Below are positions 25,131-32,602 of a DNA stretch of 64,000 bases, in pieces. The stretch spans positions 124,001-188,000 of the forward strand of contig NZ_FRCS01000011.1 in the NCBI RefSeq assembly GCF_900143005.1. Reading direction: 5' to 3'. Positions within the stretch are counted from its first letter, which is position 1. Each line of letters opens with the position of its first letter. The notes beneath the pieces were generated by a model. It ran no database searches, had not been told where the DNA came from, and worked only from the letters and a program-made list of their open reading frames with translations. A program made the position numbers and the translations under genes. This stretch comes from Cryptosporangium aurantiacum. Its GTDB lineage: Bacteria; Actinomycetota; Actinomycetes; Mycobacteriales; Cryptosporangiaceae.

Positions 25131-25565
25131 ATGTCCGTCGAGACCGAAGCATCGGCGCACGACCGGAACCGCGTCATCCTGTACGCGGTCATCGCCACCG
25201 CGTTCGTCCTGCTGGCGATCTGGGCGCTGATCGTGTTCCCGACCGCGACCGACAACAGCGTGGCGAGGGTGAAGGCCGATCAGACGATCGCCGCGCTGGA
25301 GGACGCCGGGCTCCCCACGCCGTCCCGGGACTTCCTCGTGCAGACGCTCGGCACAGATGGCGGCTTCCCGTGCCGCGATCCGGGCGGAGCGTTCGAGAAG
25401 GCGATCTGGAACCTGCAGCTGACCAACGGCGCCGCGCACGTCGGCGTCCGGCCGGTGCTGGTCGCCCGCAACCTGGTCCGGGCCGAGGCGATCGTGCTCA
25501 GCGTCTACTGCCCGGACCAGCTGGCCACGTTCGAGCGCTACCGCGACGGCCTGCGGTACTCCTAG
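25131..25565 (+). CDS. Single-pass membrane protein of unknown function
   Basis: A 144-residue protein with one strong membrane helix near the N-terminus (VILYAVIATAFVLLAIWALIVF, shown as VILYAVIATAF then VLLAIWALIVF) and a ~100-residue soluble domain, likely outside. The domain holds two Cys (FPCRDPGG and VYCPDQL) that could form a disulfide. GAGGAGTATCTG precedes ATG 25131. Its place between an APC permease and an M24 peptidase suggests an accessory subunit of that transport and cleavage unit. I do not recognise a named family. Confidence 0.85.
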   Translation: MSVETEASAHDRNRVILYAVIATAFVLLAIWALIVFPTATDNSVARVKADQTIAALEDAGLPTPSRDFLVQTLGTDGGFPCRDPGGAFEKAIWNLQLTNGAAHVGVRPVLVARNLVRAEAIVLSVYCPDQLATFERYRDGLRYS

Positions 25566-25577
25566 AGGGGATTCCCC

Positions 25578-26750
25578 GTGACGCACCCCGATCAGCGGCG
25601 GCCGTTGCGCGGCACCGCGCACCGCGCGACCGCCGAGCCGGCTCCGTTCACGCCCGACGACTTCAGCGCCCGGATGGCCAGGGCCGCCCGAGCCGCCGGG
25701 AAGGCCGGTTTCGACGGGATCCTGGCGACACCCGGCCCGGACCTGCTCTACCTGACCGGCTACGCCCCGGTGGCGATCACCGAGCGGCTCACGCTGCTCG
25801 TCGTCCCGGTCGACGGTGACCCGACGCTGATCGTGCCGACCCTGGAGCGTCCGGACGCCGAGGCGGCGCCCGCCGCGACGCGCCTGACGCTCCGCGACTG
25901 GTCCGACGGCGGCGATCCGTACCGGCTCGCCGCCGGGGTGCTCGATCCCGGCGGACGCTACGCGATCTCCGACTCGGCCTGGTCGCTCCAGCTGCTCGGG
26001 CTCCAGGACCGGTTGCCCGGTACCGGATACGCGCCACTGACCACCGCACTCCCGATGCTGCGGGCGATCAAGGACGCCGACGAGCTGGAGCGCCTGGCCG
26101 CAGCCGGGGCGGCCGCCGACGCGACGTACCACCAGATCCTCGACGTCCGGTTCGCCGGACGCCGGGAGACCGAGGTGGCGCGCGACCTCGCCGACCTGCT
26201 GACCGAACACGGGCACTCGGAGGTGGACTTCACGGTCGTCGGGTCCGGCCCCAACGGCGCGAACCCGCACCACGAGGCCGGTGACCGGGTGATGCGCGAG
26301 GGCGACGCCGTCGTGCTGGACTTCGGCGGCATCAAGGCCGGCTACGGGTCGGACACCACCAGGACGGTCAGCATCGGCGAGCCGTCCGCCGAGGTCCGGC
26401 AGGTCCACGAGGTCGTCCGCCGGGCACAGGAAGCCGCGTTCCTGGCGGTCCGCCCCGGCGTGACGTGTGAGTCGATCGACCGGGTGGCGCGGCAGTACAT
26501 CACCGCGGCCGGCTACGGCGAACACTTCGTCCACCGCACCGGCCACGGGATCGGGCTCACCACGCACGAGCCGCCCTACATCGTCGAGGGCGAGAAGCAG
26601 CAGCTGGAACCGGGTATGTGTTTCTCGATCGAACCGGGCGTCTACCTGCCGGGCCACTTCGGCGTCCGGATCGAGGACATCGTCACGGTCACCGACGACG
26701 GCGGACGGCGTCTGAACACGACCAGCCACACGCTGGCCGTCGTGCACTGA
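25578..26750 (+). CDS. M24-family Xaa-Pro peptidase, complete active site
   Basis: A 390-residue metallopeptidase (Xaa-Pro aminopeptidase/creatinase fold, pita-bread). An N-terminal creatinase-like domain covers ~30-160. The five metal ligands are intact: Asp248 (VLDFGG), Asp259 (SDTTRT), His323 (GHGIG), Glu352 (SIEPG) and Glu366 (RIED). The auxiliary His of THEPP is also present. GTG 25578 has AGAGGGGA upstream. It is third in the permease operon and should release N-terminal residues ahead of proline in the cytoplasm. A paralogue at 31257-32396 has the same fold but lost two ligands, a useful contrast. Confidence 0.94.
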   Translation: MTHPDQRRPLRGTAHRATAEPAPFTPDDFSARMARAARAAGKAGFDGILATPGPDLLYLTGYAPVAITERLTLLVVPVDGDPTLIVPTLERPDAEAAPAATRLTLRDWSDGGDPYRLAAGVLDPGGRYAISDSAWSLQLLGLQDRLPGTGYAPLTTALPMLRAIKDADELERLAAAGAAADATYHQILDVRFAGRRETEVARDLADLLTEHGHSEVDFTVVGSGPNGANPHHEAGDRVMREGDAVVLDFGGIKAGYGSDTTRTVSIGEPSAEVRQVHEVVRRAQEAAFLAVRPGVTCESIDRVARQYITAAGYGEHFVHRTGHGIGLTTHEPPYIVEGEKQQLEPGMCFSIEPGVYLPGHFGVRIEDIVTVTDDGGRRLNTTSHTLAVVH

Positions 26751-26755
26751 CGAGG

Positions 26756-27295
26756 TCAGGCGCCGGAGCGCCGCAGCGACGCCGCGAACCCGATCTGGCA
26801 GAACCCGATCACGATCGCGGCGATGCTGATCGTGAGCACGATCGAGGCCAGCGAGAGCTGGGGCCACACCAGGAACGCGATGCCGGCCACGACCGTCAGG
26901 CCGCCCACGACGAAGAGCCAGATCCGATCGCTGCCGCGCGCCCCGACCGCGAGGACCAGCTCGGCCGCGCCGTCGATCACCCAAAGTGCCGCGACCAGGA
27001 ACGCGAGCGCGCCCTTGCCGGTGGCGACGTCGGCCAGGCACAGCACGCCACCGACCGCGAGCACCACACCGACCACGATCGAGCCGAGGCGGCGTCCCGC
27101 GACGAGCCCGAGCAGCACCCGGATCACGCCGACGGCCAGCAGCCCGAGACCGAGCAGCACCGCGACCACCCGGATCGTCGCCTCCGGCCAGGCCAGGACG
27201 GCCACGCCCAGCACGATCCACAGGAAGCCCAGTGCGGCCTCCACCATCCAGGCCGAACTCCGTCCGACCGTCCCCACCGCAGACTCGGTAGCCAT
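26756..27295 (-). CDS. HdeD/DUF308-family membrane protein
   Basis: A 179-residue protein with six hydrophobic helices in three pairs, each with the DUF308 phrase of Gly, Val and Trp-Pro (IVLGVAVLAWPEATI, GIAFLVWPQLSL). Family members include E. coli HdeD, linked to acid resistance, but the mechanism is unknown. It starts at ATG 27295. It is convergent with the M24 gene (5-base gap). Upstream, a near-perfect palindrome TCACCC-N5-GAGTGA lies 82 bases from the start, and a second dyad CCCACCGGTGGG is at 27325-27336, so it is probably a member of the island regulon. Confidence 0.9.
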   Translation of the reverse strand: MATESAVGTVGRSSAWMVEAALGFLWIVLGVAVLAWPEATIRVVAVLLGLGLLAVGVIRVLLGLVAGRRLGSIVVGVVLAVGGVLCLADVATGKGALAFLVAALWVIDGAAELVLAVGARGSDRIWLFVVGGLTVVAGIAFLVWPQLSLASIVLTISIAAIVIGFCQIGFAASLRRSGA

Positions 27296-27376
27296 CGATG
27301 CCCTTCCCCTGTCGCTCGGGAACCCCCACCGGTGGGATCCGCGGGGAGAGCGTCTCGTCAGGGACGGGGCCGGGGA

Positions 27377-27393
27377 TCACCCCGCGGGAGTGA
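27377..27393. promoter_or_regulatory. Island palindrome 2 (one mismatch)
   Basis: TCACCC-CGCGG-GAGTGA, overlapping the stop codon of the LAL1 gene and 82 bases upstream of the DUF308 gene on the minus strand. Confidence 0.65.
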
Positions 27394-29926
27394 ATCCGCT
27401 CCGGCCGTCCGCGACGTCGTCGACGAGGTGCAGCTCGCGGGCGCGGCGGGAGGTCGCGCTCCGGTCGGACGTCCCCAGCTTGCGGTAAACGGACTTCAAA
27501 TGGCTCTTCACCGTGTTGACCGAGAGGTTGAGCTCGCGCGCGATGTCGGTGGTGGACAGTCCCTGGGCGAGCCTGCTCACGACCTCGGTCTCCCGCGCGG
27601 TCAGCGGAACCGTGATCTCGGGCTGCGGATCGGCGTCCCGGACGGCCGACGGTTCGGCCGGGGCCCGGAACAGCCGGGCATACGGATCGGCCAGCGCCGG
27701 CTGCCGGTCGATCAGCTGGCGTAACCACGGCCCGGCGTCGACGAACGGGCGGCGACGCTCGTCCACACGCGCCTCCGCCAGCGCCTCCGCGACCCCACGT
27801 TCGGCCGCGTCGATCGCGCCGGTCAGGAACGCCACCTCCGCCCGGAGCAACGCGAGCCGAACCCCGGCGTCGGTGCCGAGATCCTGCGCGTGCGTGCCGG
27901 CCAGCAGGTCGGCCGCCCGGCCGAACTCTCCGGTCAGGAGCAGGAGCCGGCCGTGGACGAGCGTCCGGCAGGGCGACTCGGGTACCGCGGCGACGAGACG
28001 GCGGGCCTTGTCCAGGTGCCCCAGCGTCAGGTGGGCACGGGCGGACGCCAGGTCGATCCGGTGCTCGGCCTCGGGGTTCGCACGCCACCCGGCCGCCAGC
28101 GCCCGGAATCCGGCGAGCACGGCGAGCGCCTGCTTGCCGTCCCCCCGCGCGGTCGACGCCCCGGCCCGCAGCAGCACGAGCGCCAGCGCGGTCGTCGGGT
28201 CGTGGCGGGCGTCGACCGCGGTCAGCGCCCGGGGCAGGTGCGCGCGGGCCGTCGCGAGGTCGTGGTGCTCGAACGCGATGATCGCCAGGGCGACGCTCGC
28301 CGCCCCCAGCCGCGCCACCGGGCGCACACCGGCCGCGTCGGCCGCCGACAGCGCACCGGCCGCCTGGCGCTCGGCGCGCCCCAGCGACCCCTCGGCCAGC
28401 TCCAGCAGCGCGAGCTGGCCCTCGGCATCGTGGACCCCGTGGCCGGTCCCGGCGCGGGCGGCGCGTTCCAGCATCCGGCGCGCGCCACCGAGGTCGCCGG
28501 TCCACAGCTGGGCCGCACCGAGGTTGGCCAGCAGGAGCGAGCGGGTCCGATCGTCGGCGAGCGCGTCGTCCGGTCCGTGCGCCACCGCGAGCAGGTCCAG
28601 CCGCATCGCCGCGTCCTGTGCGGCCACGACGTCCCCGGTGCGGCGGGCCAGCAGCAGATCGACGGCGGCCAGCGCCGAACGATGCGGCGCCGACCGCTCG
28701 TCCACCAGCACCGCCGCGTTCGCCGCCGCGGTGCCTGCGGCACCCAGGTCGTGGCGGCCGAGTGCGATCGCGGCCCGGACGACCGCCGCCGCCCCACCTG
28801 GCGTCTGCGCCGGAAGCTCGGAGAGAACAGCGCCCGGCCCGGCCTCGTCGAGCGTTCCCACCAGCCAGCCGACGCCGAGCTGGTCGACGGCGAGTTCGGC
28901 GGCGTACTGCCACTCGTCGATGCGGGCGGCGTGCGCCACCGCCTCGGCGGGCCGGTGCCGCTCCGCGTACCAGAACGCGGCGCCCTTGTGCAGCGCGGCG
29001 ACCGCGCTCGGGTGCCGGGCGGCGAGGTCGTCCGCGAGAACGTCCCGGAGCAGCGGGTGGATCCGGTAGGTGTCGTCGCCGGCCGGGCGGACGAACGCGT
29101 TGCGCGCGACGAGTTCCTCCAGCGTCGCCCGGACGCCGTACCGCGCCGTCAGCCACTCCGCGAGCCGCACCTCGACGACGTCCAGCACGGAGAGGCGTTG
29201 CAGCAGGTCCTGCAGTGCGGGCGGCAGGTCGGCGAGCACCTCGGCACGGAGGTACTCGCCGCAGAGCCGGTGCGTGGTCTCGAGGCCCCGGTGGACCGCC
29301 GACGCATGCAGGCAGACCCCGGTGGCCCAGCCTTCGGTGCGCCGGTAGAGCGCGTCGGCCTCCGCCGCCGACACGCGTACCCCGTACCGGCCGAGCAGTG
29401 CGGACATCTCGTCGAGGCGGAGCGCCAGGTCCCGGCCGTCGATCGTGGTGAGGTCACCGGACAGGCGGTAGCGATAGGTGGGAAGCGGTGGGGCGGTGCG
29501 GCCGAGCAGGATCAGGCGGACGGCGTCCGGCGCGGCGCGTACCAGCCGGTCCAGGCCGATCCCGACCGGGTCGGGGATCCGGTCCGCCCCGTCGACGACC
29601 AGGACGACCGGTGAGCCGCGCGCCGCGAGCGCTGCCGCTAACTCGGCCGGGTTCGGATCCGCGCCGACCGGCAGCGCGGGCACCGTAGGGCGGAGCGCCG
29701 CCACCACCGACGCCCAGTCGGGCGGGTCCGCGTCCGCGTCGACCGTGAGCCAGGCGACCGGACCGGCAACCGGACCGGTCAGCGCCCAGTCCGCGACGAG
29801 CGCGGTCTTTCCCGCGCCCGCCTCCGCCACCACGGTCGTCAGCGGACGACGGCCGAGCAGCTCGGTCAAGCGCGGGCGGACGAGGTGGTGCGGTGGGGGG
29901 CGGGGAACGGCGACCGGATCACTCAT
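27377..29926 (-). CDS. LAL-type LuxR regulator 1 (MalT-like ATPase)
   Basis: An 849-residue STAND-class transcription activator. The Walker A is AEAGAGKTALVAD (~residue 40), followed by an NB-ARC-like module (VVLVVDGADRIPDPVG, LILLGRTAPPLPTYRYRLSG). A long helical TPR-like sensor region covers ~350-760. The C-terminal LuxR helix-turn-helix is LTARETEVVSRLAQGLSTTDIARELNLSVNTVKSHLKSVYRKLG (split here in description), ~residues 775-835. Such proteins bind ATP and an inducer, oligomerise and recognise MalT-box-like half-sites. It begins at ATG 29926 and is divergent from the 30124 gene. It is one of three LALs in the island. Confidence 0.93.
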   Translation of the reverse strand: MSDPVAVPRPPPHHLVRPRLTELLGRRPLTTVVAEAGAGKTALVADWALTGPVAGPVAWLTVDADADPPDWASVVAALRPTVPALPVGADPNPAELAAALAARGSPVVLVVDGADRIPDPVGIGLDRLVRAAPDAVRLILLGRTAPPLPTYRYRLSGDLTTIDGRDLALRLDEMSALLGRYGVRVSAAEADALYRRTEGWATGVCLHASAVHRGLETTHRLCGEYLRAEVLADLPPALQDLLQRLSVLDVVEVRLAEWLTARYGVRATLEELVARNAFVRPAGDDTYRIHPLLRDVLADDLAARHPSAVAALHKGAAFWYAERHRPAEAVAHAARIDEWQYAAELAVDQLGVGWLVGTLDEAGPGAVLSELPAQTPGGAAAVVRAAIALGRHDLGAAGTAAANAAVLVDERSAPHRSALAAVDLLLARRTGDVVAAQDAAMRLDLLAVAHGPDDALADDRTRSLLLANLGAAQLWTGDLGGARRMLERAARAGTGHGVHDAEGQLALLELAEGSLGRAERQAAGALSAADAAGVRPVARLGAASVALAIIAFEHHDLATARAHLPRALTAVDARHDPTTALALVLLRAGASTARGDGKQALAVLAGFRALAAGWRANPEAEHRIDLASARAHLTLGHLDKARRLVAAVPESPCRTLVHGRLLLLTGEFGRAADLLAGTHAQDLGTDAGVRLALLRAEVAFLTGAIDAAERGVAEALAEARVDERRRPFVDAGPWLRQLIDRQPALADPYARLFRAPAEPSAVRDADPQPEITVPLTARETEVVSRLAQGLSTTDIARELNLSVNTVKSHLKSVYRKLGTSDRSATSRRARELHLVDDVADGRSGFTPAG

Positions 29927-30123
29927 CGCTGCCCCCTAGCGGCGTCTCGGCCCGGTCTGCCCCGCCCGAAGATACGGGATACGGGCGCTTTTGTCGCTCC
30001 GAAATGGGGGCACTACCTGGCGCTACGCACACCGGTGAGCAACCTCGCGTGGGCGGTTTGCAACGGCCTGGGTGAGGAACACCGTCTATGGCGGGGCACA
30101 TCGGACGCGGCAGGGAGACCTAG

Positions 30124-30609
30124 ATGAGCGGCACGGACCGCACCCGACTGCTGGTGGCGGACTTCCCCACCGATGCCCTGGCGACCGGACTGGCCGCGGT
30201 CGCCGAGCGCATCGCTGCCACCGAGGCGACGACGGTAGTTCGCGCGACCTTGCTCGTCGCGGACGGCGGCGGTGCGCTTCGCGAGGAGGACGTGACCGAC
30301 GTGCTGCTGCTCGGCACGTCGAGGGCGTCCGCCCGGCCCCTTACCGACGGATCGGAGTTCGACGAACTCGCCGGGCTCCGCGCCGCGCTCGGTCCGGAGC
30401 GGAGTGCGCTGGTCCTGGTCGTCCGCGCCACCGACGATCTGAGCCTGGAGAGCGCGATCCGGGACAGCGACGGAACCGTCCGGTTCGCCGCGGTGCTGCC
30501 GCGGCCGGTCGGAAAGAATCCACTCACCCGGACGTGTCGACCCGGTCATCGGACGGAAAGCGCGGTGGGCCCTTCGCCCCGATCTGGGCGGCCGTCACCA
30601 GCACCCTGA
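30124..30609 (+). CDS. Small DUF6325-like protein with doubtful C-terminus
   Basis: A 161-residue protein starting at ATG 30124 after GGCAGGGAG. The first ~130 residues show strands and helices (TRLLVADFPTDALATGL, EEDVTDVLLLGTSRA, RSALVLVVRATDDLSLESAI, DGTVRFAAVLPR). These recall the small DUF6325/DUF1269-like proteins at 37055 and 59346. From about residue 133 on, the sequence becomes Arg/Pro-rich and runs 86 bases antisense into the potassium channel gene, so the real end may have been lost by a small deletion or stop loss. A half-site GGGTGA lies at 30070-30075. It is divergent from LAL1 (197-base gap). Function is unknown. Confidence 0.65.
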   Translation: MSGTDRTRLLVADFPTDALATGLAAVAERIAATEATTVVRATLLVADGGGALREEDVTDVLLLGTSRASARPLTDGSEFDELAGLRAALGPERSALVLVVRATDDLSLESAIRDSDGTVRFAAVLPRPVGKNPLTRTCRPGHRTESAVGPSPRSGRPSPAP

Positions 30610-31054
30610 TCCCGAGCCCCAGGAAGATCATGTTGCCGATCATCTGCACCGATGCGAGCAGCCGCGCGGGGGCACTGACCGGGGCGATGTCCCCGAATCC
30701 CGTCGTCGAGAACACGGTGATCGTCAGATACAGGGCGTCGTGGCGGGACAGCCGCTCGGTGAAGCTCTCCGGGTCCACCCCGGACAGGACGTGGTACGCG
30801 GTCGCGAACGTCACCAGGAACAACGGCGCCGAGACGGCCAACGCGTCGATCGCCCGCAGCCGCGGTGTCTCCGAGCGCGCGATCACGCGGGTCTGCCAGG
30901 CCAGAACGGCGGCCACTCCGACGGTTCCGACCGCGACCAGCACGATCGCGCTCCAACTCGTGCGCGCCGAGAATCCCGGAGCGGCGTAGTACACGGCGAA
31001 CAGCAGCGTCGTCGTGCCCGCCGACCGCAGCAGCGTGGCGCGGACCGGCGTCAT
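30524..31054 (-). CDS. Potassium channel family protein (two-pore-helix ion channel)
   Basis: A 176-residue membrane protein with four hydrophobic helices. The pore loop reads ALYLTITVFSTTGFGDIAPVS, whose TTGFGD is a variant of the TVGYGD potassium selectivity filter, before the last helix. The N-terminal two helices resemble a voltage-sensor-like addition (2TM + pore). No cytoplasmic RCK domain is encoded. ATG 31054 overlaps the stop of a 54-residue membrane protein (ATGA), so they are coupled. It may tune K+ flux during stress. The 3' end overlaps the convergent 30124 gene by 86 bases. Confidence 0.9.
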   Translation of the reverse strand: MTPVRATLLRSAGTTTLLFAVYYAAPGFSARTSWSAIVLVAVGTVGVAAVLAWQTRVIARSETPRLRAIDALAVSAPLFLVTFATAYHVLSGVDPESFTERLSRHDALYLTITVFSTTGFGDIAPVSAPARLLASVQMIGNMIFLGLGIRVLVTAAQIGAKGPPRFPSDDRVDTSG

Positions 31055-31215
31055 CCTCCGCGCAGGCGCCGCCGGATCAGCACGGCCGCCAGGCCGGCGA
31101 GTGCTCCGACGAAGAGTCCGAGATAGATGTTGAGGAACGACGACGGGCGGATCCCGCGTCGTGGGGCCGGCGCCACCTCCGGCGGCGCGACGGTGGCCGA
31201 TGTTCCGGTAACCAT
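31051..31215 (-). CDS. Small single-pass membrane protein, coupled to the K+ channel
   Basis: A 54-residue protein: a short Pro-rich cytoplasmic or external N-terminus (TSATVAPPEVAPAPRRG), one membrane helix (LNIYLGLFVGALAGLAAVLI) and a basic tail (RRRLRGG). GAGG is upstream of ATG 31215. The overlap ATGA with the channel start indicates translational coupling, so it may be a small channel-associated subunit. No family is recognised. Confidence 0.72.
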   Translation of the reverse strand: MVTGTSATVAPPEVAPAPRRGIRPSSFLNIYLGLFVGALAGLAAVLIRRRLRGG

Positions 31216-31256
31216 GAGGGTCCTCTCCGCGTCCGTCGCCGGACGCCCGTGTCGGA

Positions 31257-32396
31257 TCAGTACACGACCGCGAGCTCGTGCGGCGCCCGATTCAGCACGC
31301 GTCGGCCCGCCCGGGTCACGGTGACGACGTCCCCGAGCCGGACGCCGAACCGGCCGGTCAGGTGGACGCCGACCTCGAACGCGAAACACATGCCGACGTT
31401 GAGCGGCTGGACGTCGCCCTCGACCGGCCACGGCGGCTCGTCGGCAGTGAGGCCGACGCCGTGCGCGGCGCAGTGGGCCTTCGCGTGCCCGGCGTCGAGC
31501 AGTACCCGCCGCGCGGCCCGCTCGATGTCCTGGCCGGGCACGCCGGGCCGGACCGCGTCGGTCGCTGCCTGCTGAGCGCGGTACACGGCGTCGTGGAACC
31601 GGTGCAGCTCCGGGCTCGGCGGCCCGACGCTGACGGTCCGGACGAGGTCCGCGCGGTACCCGTCGACGACGCCGCCGAGACGCAGCACGACCGCGTCACC
31701 GAACTGGATCGGCCGGTGGCCGGGAGTGTGCAGCGGATCGGCACCGGACGGACCGGTGGCCACTGCGGCGTCCACCCGGGAGTGACCGCGTCCGTACAGG
31801 CATCGGGCGAGGTCGGCGGTCACCTCCTGCTCGGTGCGGCCGGCGAAGCGCCCCTGCACGACGTCCGCGTACGCGAAGTCGACGGCGGCCGCAGCCATCT
31901 CCAACTGCGCCACCTCCTCCTCACCCTTCAGCGCGCGCAGCATCGGCAACGCCTCGGAGACCGGGTGGAAGACGACCGCCGGTGCGACGCGCTCGATGCC
32001 GAGCAGGTGACGCGCCCAGGCCGAGTCCGACACCGCGTAGACGCCCGCCGGGTCCAGCAGGTCGCTCAGGGGCCGGTACGGGCCGTCCGTGTCGTCCCAG
32101 GCAACGACAGTGAGGGCCGCCGCGGCCGGCGACGCCGCGGCGGCCCGCTCGTCCCGACGGGGCACGACCAGCGTCGGGTCCTGGCCGGGCGACAGGACCA
32201 GGACGGTCAGCCGGTCGGCGCCCGACGCGGGCGTGTACCCGCACAGGTAGCGGAGGTCGGGCCCGGGTGTCGCCAGGATCCCGTCGAAGCCGGAGCGGGC
32301 GGCCTCCCCGGTGGCACGCTCCAGACGGCTGCGGAGATCCTCCGCGTCGACGGCCGGGGAGCGCCTCGGCCAGGGCCGGTACGGCGCTTGCGTCAT
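31257..32396 (-). CDS. Degenerate M24 (Xaa-Pro peptidase-like) protein with missing metal ligands
   Basis: A 379-residue paralogue of the 25578 peptidase with the same two-domain plan (FDGILATPGPDLRYLCGYTPASGADRLTVLV aligned to the sister). The first metal ligand is changed: VLRLGG has Arg239 instead of Asp. The second (Asp250 in YRADLVRT), His (AAHGVGL) and Glu (FAFEVG) remain. The fifth ligand is lost: RLGD instead of RIED. The auxiliary His of THEPP is Asp (ADEPP). Two of five dinuclear-site ligands are gone, so normal peptidase activity is unlikely. It may regulate the active sister or bind peptides. ATG 32396 is preferred and is divergent from a DHA2 transporter gene. Confidence 0.9.
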   Translation of the reverse strand: MTQAPYRPWPRRSPAVDAEDLRSRLERATGEAARSGFDGILATPGPDLRYLCGYTPASGADRLTVLVLSPGQDPTLVVPRRDERAAAASPAAAALTVVAWDDTDGPYRPLSDLLDPAGVYAVSDSAWARHLLGIERVAPAVVFHPVSEALPMLRALKGEEEVAQLEMAAAAVDFAYADVVQGRFAGRTEQEVTADLARCLYGRGHSRVDAAVATGPSGADPLHTPGHRPIQFGDAVVLRLGGVVDGYRADLVRTVSVGPPSPELHRFHDAVYRAQQAATDAVRPGVPGQDIERAARRVLLDAGHAKAHCAAHGVGLTADEPPWPVEGDVQPLNVGMCFAFEVGVHLTGRFGVRLGDVVTVTRAGRRVLNRAPHELAVVY

Positions 32397-32473
32397 CGAT
32401 CCTGCTCCTCGGCCGGGCGGCACACCGGAGCACCGCGGATCTCCCACGGTGGTCGAAGACCCGCCCGGGGGCC

Positions 32474-32490
32474 TCACCCCTGGCGGGCGA
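32474..32490. promoter_or_regulatory. Island palindrome 3a (one mismatch)
   Basis: TCACCC-CTGGC-GGGCGA, 78 bases upstream of the degenerate M24 gene and 49 bases before palindrome 3b. Confidence 0.65.
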
Positions 32491-32522
32491 TTCCACCGTG
32501 CCGCGCCATCGCGGGCCGGGCG

Positions 32523-32539
32523 TCACCCGCCGGGGATGA
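32523..32539. promoter_or_regulatory. Island palindrome 3b (one mismatch)
   Basis: TCACCC-GCCGG-GGATGA, 64 bases upstream of the DHA2 gene at 32603. The right half is the MalT-box core GGATGA. Confidence 0.75.
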
Positions 32540-32602
32540 GCCGCCGCGGGGTGCGGCACGCCGAGCATGAGGGTCCGGGAGAGGCCGACGAAAGGACGCC
32601 CG

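Noticed and set aside
27325-27336. CCCACCGGTGGG as another copy of the island palindrome
   Set aside because: It has no 5-base spacer and does not match the half-site; kept only as a separate dyad note.
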